Assembly: GCA_027924585.1 (NCBI GenBank)
Contig: BSBM01000827.1
Span: 682,001 to 746,000 of the forward strand
Length of the DNA stretch: 64,000 nt
Direction: 5' to 3'
From: Larix kaempferi
Taxonomy: Eukaryota > Streptophyta > Pinopsida > Pinales > Pinaceae
Both the position numbers and the translations under genes were made by a program. The notes beneath the pieces were generated by a model, which did not search any database, was not told the origin of the DNA, and saw only the letters and a list, made by a program, of their open reading frames with translations. Below, in pieces: positions 10,141-19,955 of the stretch (its first letter is position 1; every line of letters begins with the position of its first letter).

Positions 10141-12204
10141 TGGTGGATCAATGTCAAAATGAATGGTATACTGCATTATAGACTCTAGGAAAACTTCATC
10201 AGAAGGAAGTATATTATTCAAGATGCAACACATATCTAAACATTCAGATGGAGTCATCACTTGGTCAATTGCCGGGACCCAGTCCCGAGAAGGTAAGCAT
10301 GAATTCATAGGCTTCTTCTCAGTAGCAATTGGACTCAAGGAAATATATGCCACATAATTTGATTGTGACATGGTAGTTCCTATTGACGAGGGACATACTT
10401 TGTCTATAGTTGGGTAATAAGAGGGATCAGCAAATGTAAGCTAATCGATAGTGACAATGCTTTCGTTGTGAGGAAAATGCATCACACAAAAGAGTGTAGA
10501 CACCATAGCCTGCATAGCATATACGTAATCACTCCTGAGGATCATATCAAAATCCATAGGGTCCTTTAAAACCATAAAATCAACTAAGATTGTTTTTCCA
10601 CTCAAAGTAACAGGTACCTAAGGGAGGTATCCCAACGGTTCACTAGGTCTTCTGTTGAAAGTCAACGACCAATTAACAACTGTAACAAGGTTAGGGAAAC
10701 CTAAATCTCTCCAAGAATAAGGGGATAAGATACTAATAGAGGCTCCTTCATCTACAATACATTGGTGAATCACATGGTTTCTGATATCAACCTTTATCTA
10801 AAAAGGTGTAGCAGAAGGAAGACGAGGTCCAGTTAGACTATTCCAATCAAAGGAAATGATCCCAGAGCTTGGTAGGGGTTTACTCAGCACAGTTGAAGTG
10901 CCCTTCATTTCAGAAACATCTGAACTGGTAATGTAGAAGACTTCAGGGAAATTTGCATCAGTCTCCGAAGGACTAATGGGATCGGTCAAAGATTGCATCG
11001 ATTCGATCACTTCACTCTCCGAAGAAAGAGTGGGGTTGACCAAATATTGCATTGGTTCAACCACTTCATCAACCAAAGGTTGATCTGGCTGTTGGGAATA
11101 TATAGGCAATTTAGGAGCAGAGGATCCTTCAGACATGGACCACACTCTCCGTACCTTTGGAATAGCAGGGCACAGGTGAGTAAGGTGATCTCCCTTACAT
11201 AGTTTACAAGGGAACTTTGGATTGCATCCTATAAGCCGAGACTCCTTAACAACAACAGTACTCTCAACATGACTAACATTGGCTGGTAGCTTTCCCCCAG
11301 CATGACTTGCATTGTTTGGTTTCTTAGAAGCGAAAGAATTTTGAACTAAGGACCACACTCTTTGCACTTCTAGAAGTACAGGGCAAAAATAGGTCAGGTG
11401 GTCTCCCTCACAAAACTTACAAGGGAACTTAAGCTTCTGTTTATTAGGTTTGTCAATTTTCTCAGCATGAATTGTAGTGGTTTATTTAGTGTCTCCAGTA
11501 TGACTCACACTAACTGGTGACTTGTCATTAATATGACCAGCAATGATCAATGATGTGTCCTCAACATGAGAAATAGTGGTTTAAGACATACTTCCAGTAT
11601 GATTTGCAGTGACTGAACGTTTGCTCCCAGCATGACCTCCAGAGGCTGGGTAGGTACCCCCAGCATGACCTTCAGAGGCTGAGGGGGTTCCCCCAGCATG
11701 ACCTCCAGAGGCTGGGTAGGTGCCCCCAGCATGACCTCCAATGGTTGGGTGCTGAGGTTCAGTATGATTTCCAGTGACTGAATGAGTTCTCCCAACATGA
11801 CCACTAGAGGTTGGGTAGGTGCCCCCAGCATGACTTCCAGAGGTTGGGTGACTGCCCCCTTGCTTTGGCATCTTCTTCCTATTCTTCCTCCGTCTATTCC
11901 TTTTAGACTTCTGGTTACTAGTATTACTACTTTCACCACATGAGGTAGAAGGAGGAGGAGAAGATGTTACTGGTGAAGTAGGCATAGGGTTTTCATGCTC
12001 TTGATGTGAGGTGCTTACTTGAGAAGCATCAGGAGCATGCAATGCATTCAGAGTGGAAAACAACCAAACCGGTAGCCCTATAGTGAATCCCGAAAGATTC
12101 AAGGTAGCCATTAAGGGAGTACCAATGTTCCCAATGAATGGAAAAGCACAAGGAGCCCCTTCAACAGGGGTCCCTTGATTGGTTCTCACCGGGATGCTTT
12201 CCAT
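10105..12204 (-). pseudogene. gag: Gag and protease-like frame of A2, interrupted by stops
   Basis: The frame starts with ATG at 12204 and matches A1 gag throughout, including the N-terminal GNIGTPLMATLN segment, a basic stretch, 11-residue repeats (HAGGTYPASGG repeated) and two zinc knuckles near 11430-11390 and 11208-11170. In-frame stops at about 11581 and 11477 are not in A1. The UAG between gag and the protease-like region (about 10796) is shared with A1, in the same TPF-stop-IKVDI context. The protease-like part has CIVDEGASISIL with further stops. The frame runs into the tandem array after a deletion. Confidence 0.8.
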
Positions 12205-12379
12205 AGTTTTCGACTCAACAAACCAGAAATATCTAAGGCCAACTAAAAACAAGCAGCACAAAGATCACACCACAAAGAGCACACACACTGTACTCAGGTT
12301 GTTGAAATCCAACAGGTACCAATAAAGGATCGTTGGGTCTAGTAAGAGGAGGGTTGAAAGGAGTACTGAACTCTCTAGA

Positions 12380-12600
12380 AGTTAGGTCCTCAACCTCGAC
12401 AGTTCAAAGACTTGTTGATCCAGGGTTTTGGGCGGTGGTTCTCTAAGAACCTCTGTTTCACCCGTAAGTTCAAAATAAGCATGGGAATCTGTCCTTCGGC
12501 TTCGCGGTGGCGGTGAAGGCTCCACAATGGGAGGAGGAAGGTTTTGCAACCTCCGAGACCGACAAATATGTTGGTCCTCCACAACTATAAAAAAAGTAAA
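12380..12600 (-). CDS. Short proline/arginine-rich frame in the A2 leader, not present in A1
   Basis: On the minus strand a frame of about 66 residues contains RSRRLQNLPPPIVEPSPPPR, a composition often seen near the N-terminus of plant Ty3/gypsy Gag proteins. It lies between the conserved leader (matching window positions 1-200) and the A2 gag ATG, where A1 has almost no sequence. It may be an upstream ORF or a Gag exon fragment kept in A2 and lost in A1. Function is not known. Confidence 0.35.
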
Positions 12601-14733
12601 CTAAGTAAAAACCTAGTGTCCACTACAACTAAGGAGCAACAACATACCACTACAAAATTTCCTAAGTAATCAAACCAAGCAAACAGATGGAAAATACTCT
12701 CGGAAGCAAGTCTGGGATGATTAGGGCCCAGAACAGAGTAACAGAGTATCGACGGTCAGCTACGTGGCGTCCTTCGAAGGTCCACTGGGTGCAAGCATTT
12801 GAATCACCAAACCGCCCTCCCGGGATTACTGCCAAAGGATTACCTTCCACGTCTGTCCGAGGTGAAGTGGGAATAACTGCCCACTCTACCTGTGTAGAGC
12901 CGTAAAGGTCTGATACTAAGGCTACCATCAATATGAAATAACCTAGGGGGACAGGTGTCATCCTAGCCGAAATGCATGGGAAGGGTAGCAAAGCCCGAAG
13001 TACGAAAGGACCCCCGTACGCGAATCAACTCTGGTTTATGGTTGAGAGGAAAGTGAGGGGATATCCTCAACAATTCCAATCTCCCACGACCTCATGCTTA
13101 ACTCTGGTTTGAGTAGAGCATCCCAGGACTATTTGATAGAGATGGATTTACCTAATACAAAGTTGTACTACAATTGTTGAGTAATGAAGCCAATTTTAGA
13201 TCGTTTAAGGTGATTTAAGTCCGAAACTCTAGCCTAAGCTAGTTGATGATGTGTATACCTAAAAAGAAAAATGTTGCTAATAAATTTTATTAATATTTAT
13301 TTTTAAGGGCTACTTGTTTCTCAAGGGTTGTAGTGCGGTGTGTGGAATGGTTTGTATGAAAGTAAAGTGCATGTAAAGCAAAGCTTTCAAATTCACAAAA
13401 ACTTTTTCTTTTCTCCGTTTGTATTCTTTCAAAAATCGAAAACTAGGCAATCTTAAATCAAAATCTTTTTGTATTTTCTTTTAATGTTTCGAAGCAAACT
13501 ATGCTACTTCAAAGCAATGGTAGACCTTACCACTAAGCTACTTAAAACAATTTTTTGCTTTTTTTGATAATTGTAAAAGAAAAAGAACTTGTAAAAGTGC
13601 AAGTAAGACCTAAATGTAAAGTGTGAGTAATACTAACACCTAATTGGCTGGAAACAAACAAATCTAATGATTCGAGGAAGACTCAAACTACCAAGTTTTT
13701 GCAAAAAAGAAAAACTTTGGGCTTGGAAACAAAGTGAAAAAGAAACAAGGGAAAAAGAGATGCTTATAACGGAAAGGAAAACTTAAAAAGCTGCTCCTAA
13801 GCACCAAAACCCTAAGAAAAACACTAAGCCAAGCAAAGAAGTAGGCAAGCAAACCAAAAGTGACCTTACCAAACACACAGACTCGAAAGAAGGCTAACTA
13901 GAAGTCTTTGACTTAATTGGAATGAACTGAAGATCCAATCAGAAAATATCTGAACCAAGCAACCTTTTTAAAGCAACCCTAAGTACTCAAAATTGAAGGT
14001 CAAACCCTAATGAAAAGGATAAGATAAAGTGAAAGTGTGCTAATTTCGCCACAGACAACAAACGTTAAGAACGCAGGTCTGTATGACTGCAACAAGCAAC
14101 TAGGGTTCATGTATACAACTATGTCCAAAAGAGAATAGTGCACGAACTTTAAAAAGGGCTAGAAAGTAGTAAAGGCACTTAAAAAGTACTCAAGCAAGAA
14201 AAAGCAAACTAAAAAGACTCAAAGGAGGTAAAATAGACTCAAAAGAGACATGGAAGTCTCAGGGATCAGTCAAGGAGGAAAAGCAATAGGCTGGAAGTGA
14301 AACCAAATACTGGAAATCAAACCCTAAAAGAAATCTGGACACTACAGGAAAATGCACTACTGTGTAGTGTAGAAACCAACGCACATTAGGACATATGTGC
14401 TACTGTGTAGTGTATAAAGCAGCTCTCATCAGGCGGTATGCGCTACTCTTAGTAGGGAATACCAACGCTCATGTCTCAGAAAGACAGAAACAGGCTTTGC
14501 AGCAACAAACTGAGATGAATCAAGCCGTAAGGAATAGGTACCAAAGACCTATAAGACTTCTCAAAGAATCAAAAGGACTGAAAAGAAGACTGGAGGAAAA
14601 CCTAAACTAGGTCTCCTAGAGCAGAAAAACACACGGTTACTCCCCAACAGAGTTTCCAGTCTGTTGTTCAAGATTTCTACCTTATAGTGAGGAGATGGAC
14701 ACTACCAATTGGGTGGGGTTGACAAGTAAATAC
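12601..14733 (-). other. 5' leader of A2
   Basis: This lies between the 5' LTR and the coding region. The part 12662-12990 matches A1 positions 1-200. The rest is A-rich with no protein signature; a CTACTGTGTAGTGTA motif occurs twice near 14355-14415. A clear primer-binding site next to the LTR was not found: the adjoining minus-strand bases are TATTTACTTGTCAACC. Confidence 0.5.
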
Positions 14734-15618
14734 ATTAATTGCATTACAACTAGTTCTTACAAATAAAAGAGATCGGGATATCGAAAGAAATACCTTTAAC
14801 CGACAGCCGGTCCTAGCTTTCACTTGATCTCCCGCTTGATGAACCTGCAACATAAAGGATACCTTCCTCAACCTATCTTGACTATATATAAATATGATGA
14901 AATCAGAAAGTAGTTTAACATCAAATATAATCAGATATTAATCCAAATAAACATACAATCCAATAGACATTCGATTTGGGACAGGAAGGGTATTTCGACC
15001 TTTTTATTGTCAAAGAAACATGAATTAGTACAATATACCTGACGTGTTGAGATGTTTCTGCAACCGAGTCCTGGGCTCATGCTCTTCACAATGACTTGGG
15101 ACTTTCCTCCAACGTAACAACCCTTAATGCATTCTTTCTCACCCCTCTCTCATGCATCCTCATTGTATTTATGGGACAAGGTAGGCAGTTGGATTCGAGA
15201 GGTAGTTGGATTGGGAGGTTGGGGAAGTTGCAAAACCAACTTCAACTAATCCCACTTCGTCAACTTAATATATTTTTTGACTTCATCTTAAGATGCGCGC
15301 AAGTTTCATACAACAAGAGTAGCACACAGTATGCAACTCTTGTACTTTGCAACAAGCGTTTGCAATAATTTTCAAGGTGTCCGCTAGTTTCACTTGAGCA
15401 AAGTAGGGCATACTAGCAGATGTGCTCTAGGTTTACTTCCCAGAGAGTAGCGCACATGTCAAAAATTTAGTGTAAATAGGGGTTTTCTGAGCTGAAGAGG
15501 GTAAATCAGGTCCAAACATCATCTAGGTCAACCTAGCTCTTCAATCCATGTTGTCCTTTTGTGTGATCGACAGCGTAATGTGATCACGGACGGAGAAGTG
15601 CAGATTTGACCTATAACA
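14734..15618 (-). repeat. 5' LTR of A2
   Basis: This is the direct repeat of 7100-7964. It ends at the right with CTATAACA, so it begins TGTTATAGG on the minus strand. A TATA-like CATAAATAC lies near 15166-15174 on the minus strand. Immediately to the right the sequence switches to a copia-like element. Confidence 0.85.
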
Positions 15619-17635
15619 ATCCTGTTCCTCTTTCTAAGAGAATCTTCTAGCCATGAGCCTTCTATAGTATGTTTGATTTGTAATTCTTCTTGTTGAACAT
15701 CCATCACTTGTTCGGTGTTCATCATTCTTCATGATCTCTCCTACAAATCAAAGTTAATTACATGATTAGTAATACTTCATAATCATCAAATCATGTTGAC
15801 ATGATAGCCTATTATGCATACAACTATTACGAGCAATATCATTGACTATTCATAGATTCAAGAAGTAATTCAAATAACAACTCAAATACTTATCTTTTAT
15901 GTTTGTGTAGTTTCCTCTTGCTTGATCTCTATTTTCCCTTTATGATAGCATCATGCTTATATGTCTTTGAACTTCTATCCATCCTGGACCACTATGCATG
16001 CTTAAGTGTGCACTAGTGTCATACATAATCATACATTCATTAGTATAGTGTCAATACCATCAAAACATTATGATTCTAAATAATCTTAAGTATGTATGGT
16101 CATGATCATTTCATACACATGTATACTTACCTAAGATCCTAACACAAACTTGATATAGTAAAACATACTTGGATTATCATGCTTGGTTATGTATTAACAT
16201 ACCCAAACAATATCTTCTTTGTTCTCTTCAATGATTTAGAGACCTTGTGCTAGAAATTGCATATCTCATAAGTTAAGCATAGTAGAACAAAGTCATACAT
16301 ACCTCATAAGTACATATTCTATGTGATAAAAGGCTATGGATGAGTCTTTGTCTTCATGTCATCATGGTCATATAACTCGATTTGTCTTTCTTGATGTACC
16401 TTTCATGTTAGCAGGCAACATCATCCTCATACAACACCACAAGTGCATTAGTACAATCATAAGTGTCATAACCCTAATCAATGAATTTCTTCTATCATTC
16501 ACATGCATTCATGCTTTTACTAAGGTGATCAAACAATCTAGAATTAATCATGATTGTACTAACCTCAATAATATGAAGACAAACATATTATAAACTTAAT
16601 CATGAAACATATTTAAAAACATACCTGTATCTTCTCAAGTCATACCTGTCGAGTAGTCTTCTCTATAAGGGTAAAACCCTAACCATCCAAGGTAGATCAC
16701 TTGTAAACATCTTATGTATGTCCATGGTTCTAAGATGATAGAATATCAGTTCCATTTAAACCTTCTTCATTTCTTCCCTATGAGTCTCCCAACTTTGCTA
16801 GGGTTTCTTCTTACTTGGAAACCCTAATCTTTAATCTCCTTCCTCCCACAACATTTAGATGGAGGATTAATATCTATGATGAATGGATTCCAAATCCATT
16901 ATCAAAGTTTCCAATGTTGCATCAGGTGTCTCCAACATTGTATCAGGTCTTTCCATACCTAAAAACTGAAAACCCTAAGTGAGAGCTTCTTCCTCCTCTT
17001 CCTTGATTTCCTCCATTGAGCCATTTCAGATGTGCCGTATTGTTTATGCTTTATCTCTGAAATTTTGGATCTGCAAGGTCTGAAAATTTGGCCTATGGTA
17101 TCCTGACCTGTCATCTTTACAACCCCATAGGTTTGAGCTTAATTGGATTTTCCATTAGAGATATATGCTCTGTTTCCCAACATGACCTGTTTAAGGGATG
17201 AAACAATGTAGCAAACTTGTACGGAGTGCCATGTGTCACTGTTTGCACTTCGGCCTCTGAAACTCGGACCTGTGAAACTACAGTATGTGCCCTAACTGTC
17301 ACTTTTTAAAGAATTCCGTTTGGAGCTTCCAATCCTGAGATATGACCTTTTTCCCTAGGTCACCTGTTTAGGATTGTATTCTGGAAGAGGCAGAAACCCT
17401 AACTTGTACGGATAATATCTTAGAAAGTACAATGAATCTGAGGTTGAAACTCGGACACAAGGTATAGGAAAATTTCATCTTTGGCCTCCAAGTTTCAGAT
17501 CCTGAACCTTCTCCAAAATGGATTTATAGCGAAAGTGCCACGATGACTAGGTTTTTCTATACAAAACCCTAACTTTCAAATTGTCGCAAGTGAAGCAAGT
17601 GTCGTAAGTGCCATACATTGCCTTCCTTTAGGATA
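15619..17635 (-). other. Noncoding leader of B-prime
   Basis: It is homologous to the B leader 46535-49292. No protein family is recognisable. It contains one copy of the block (about 17117-17302) that is duplicated in B at 48525-48905. Confidence 0.6.
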
Positions 17636-17647
17636 GCTCTGATACCA
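17636..17647 (-). promoter_or_regulatory. Primer-binding site of B-prime
   Basis: On the minus strand TGGTATCAGAGC directly follows the LTR end. This is complementary to the 3' end of initiator methionine tRNA, the usual minus-strand primer of copia-type and many other plant LTR elements. Confidence 0.85.
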
Positions 17648-18225
17648 TGTTAAGATTCAATATGATAAGATAGATAACATAAGTATTCCATTAGATTTCA
17701 CAACAATAGCATATACAAGATCACTGAAAGAACAACAAGCACATCATAAACACAAGAGACACAATTTATCCTGGGAAACCCTCATGGGGTAGAAAACCCA
17801 GCAAAGATTCCTCAATATAGATGACCAAAAAATACAAAGATGTAATCCCCAAACATGAGCTCCTTCTCCTCCTTTGCAGATCTCTCCTTATCCTATGCGA
17901 GTTTCACAAGTGAGTGTATGTGTTAAATGAGAAACACACCTCCTCTATTTATACTTTACTTCACTTGAATTTTAACCCTAACTAGGTTGGCCCCAACTTA
18001 ACCACTCAACATAATGCTGAATGGGACGACCCCACTAGGGGACTTAAACACCCCATTACAATTGAATCCGGGCCGACCCCACTAGGTAAGTCTAAAAACC
18101 CAAGTTACCACATTCCGACGGAGGAATAAACATCTTTGGATATACAATAAAGTCCCGGTGGAGGAATGAAACATCTCTGGATAAAGTACAAATAGAATAT
18201 TCTTAGAAGTTACACTATTTCAACA
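17648..18225 (-). repeat. 5' LTR of B-prime
   Basis: It is 578 bp with termini TGTTAAGATTC (left, plus strand) and TTTCAACA (right). It aligns with the 603-bp LTRs of B, sharing segments such as TCCTGGGAAACCCTCATGGG, but with many differences and missing blocks. Confidence 0.85.
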
Positions 18226-18424
18226 TTTCTTTCATTTCAATTTTTTTAGCATTAAGCAAGTCACATTAAATATTCAATCTAAAGTAAAACACTCTATCAC
18301 TCTATAATAAGATATTGTAGAATATTAGATGATATGTTGTGATGAACTATTCCATTGGAATATCCATGATAATTCACATATCATGTTGGTATCATAGCAA
18401 TTTTCTTTGGGGTTTGTGGGAAGT
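18226..18424. other. AT-rich stretch with a primer-site-like motif next to element C
   Basis: No gene is visible. At about 18384-18397 the plus strand reads GTTGGTATCATAGC, one base from the standard iMet primer-binding site. It could mark the LTR-leader border of another, mostly lost plus-strand element into which C inserted. The last five bases, GAAGT, form the left target duplication of C. Confidence 0.35.
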
Positions 18425-19943
18425 TGTTGGCTGCTTATACTGTTCTTGAGGTTTTCTAGAAAGACCCAGGTTCTGTGTGGTTCAGGGAACCAACAAAACC
18501 CCCTTTTTCACCGGCCCTTTTGGAAATAGTCTGCGAGCAGACTGAGGTCTCACCCGAGGCGAAGTTGATGGGGAGGTTGCGGAATCAAGTTTCCACAACC
18601 AGGTGATGAGCGCTTAATAGACTGGTGAGTAGCGCACTACTGGACTCACATTGCGAACTAGGGATTGCGGGAAGTTCACTTTCCTCGTGGGTAATGCTTA
18701 AACAATGGCACATCCCAAAAATTGCGCGGCTCGGGATGGTTCTTCGACAATAGGACAACACCACAGAGATTGCGCGTCCTCTTCGGTACTTAACCACTTT
18801 AATGGATTTTACCTAGTGTAAGTTATGCATTAAAGAACATAATGGATTGCAAGCCTTGCTAACTTATACACTATAAAAACAACACCGTAACTGCGCACTT
18901 TCGGTGCTGCGCTCTAGAATTCATTGGCTAAGTGTTTACCCGATTAACTTATGCATTCATCTGACTTAGAAATACTGGTGCATTCGACATTCATTCATAC
19001 ATGCCATTACTTAACATATTATTCCCATATTTTATCCTTATGGTGAATACATATAAAAGCAAGAACACATGCATTCACAAACAAGACCTTAACCATTCAC
19101 ATAAGCAAATACACAGATATCAACACATAGTCAATCACATAACACAAAATTTAACGTGGTTCACCACCAGGATGGGAGCTACGTCCACAGGAACTGTTGT
19201 TATATTATTTATGGGAAGGGCACAACAGTTCCAGTCTGCGCACTCAGCTGTAGACTCTCTTCTCTGTCGGTAGGTCATTGCACACACAGATGCAGAGCCT
19301 TTTACGATCGTCTCTCAACAGAGATCAATATTCAACATTTCTCAATAGAAGATTAAGCCTTTCCCTTGCAAAATTTCCCTTTATATAGAGATTGTGCCCA
19401 TAGGTCACGTCTGTTACAATGCATAGGCCAAAAAGCCTTAGGTTACAAAATGGTGCGGTTACCCACCGACTCATCCTGTCGCAGTCGAAAACTGCTTTAC
19501 ACGCTTCTGACCGTTCTACTGGACCAATCGCAGCTCGCATGCCCTTCTGACATCCACAAGCTTCACAAAATGGTTATACTGCATTGTAGCGTGTCGCTTT
19601 CCGTCCCTCTAGCCTAACTGTTGCTGTCGGCTTCGTGGATTAGCTTATAACTATTTTCTGCCACTCGCTTGACAGGTCGCTTTCATCTGCCTTCATGCTA
19701 CTCCATACCCATTCCCAGGAATCAAGGAGCCGCTTACCCAAATAGGTCGCTTTCGTAGCTCGACCTTTTCTTACCTTCTTTACCCAAAATAGGTGCTCTA
19801 CTAGCACTGTGCGGTACAAACACTTCGTGGAGCTGGAACTTAGCCGCACATTTTCTTACCCTGCTGATACTGCACTGTGCTCAACTTCGTAGCTCCCCAA
19901 AACCATCTTGCACACAAATTCCTTACTTGGGCCAGGCCCAACA
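18425..19943 (-). repeat. 3' LTR of C
   Basis: It has TG...CA termini and is 1519 bp. It aligns with 35427-36957. A minus-strand CTATATAAAG box lies at 19379-19388. The left flank ends GAAGT. Confidence 0.92.
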
Positions 19944-19955
19944 GGCCCCTAACAC
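19944..19955 (-). promoter_or_regulatory. Polypurine tract of C
   Basis: On the minus strand GTGTTAGGGGCC lies between the stop codon of the extra 3' ORF and the LTR start TGTTGGGCC. Confidence 0.7.

Larger units (their letters stand above)
7100..15618 (-). mobile_element. LTR retrotransposon A2, gag/protease-only, both LTRs present
   Basis: The direct repeats 7100-7964 and 14734-15618 bound a minus-strand interior with leader, gag/protease frame, a short tandem array, a 3' region and a polypurine tract abutting the left LTR. The interior is the inverted counterpart of A1. Relative to A1 it has lost the segment matching about 2195-3245, most of the tandem array, and it carries extra leader sequence around 12382-12600. 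I could not find a target-site duplication: the left flank is A1 and the right flank is a copia-like element, which points to rearrangement after insertion. Confidence 0.85.
15619..18225 (-). mobile_element. Truncated copia-like element B-prime (5' LTR and leader)
   Basis: This stretch aligns with 46535-49907 of element B, with many substitutions and gaps. It has an LTR at 17648-18225, a primer-binding site and about 2 kb of leader, then stops at the A2 border. Everything of B to the left of about 46530 (polymerase remnant, tandem arrays, 3' LTR) is absent. It is an older copy than B. Confidence 0.85.

Noticed and set aside
17636-17647. tRNA gene fragment
   Set aside because: The 12-bp match is the primer-binding site next to an LTR; no cloverleaf is present. 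The same applies to 30507, 49293 and 54148.
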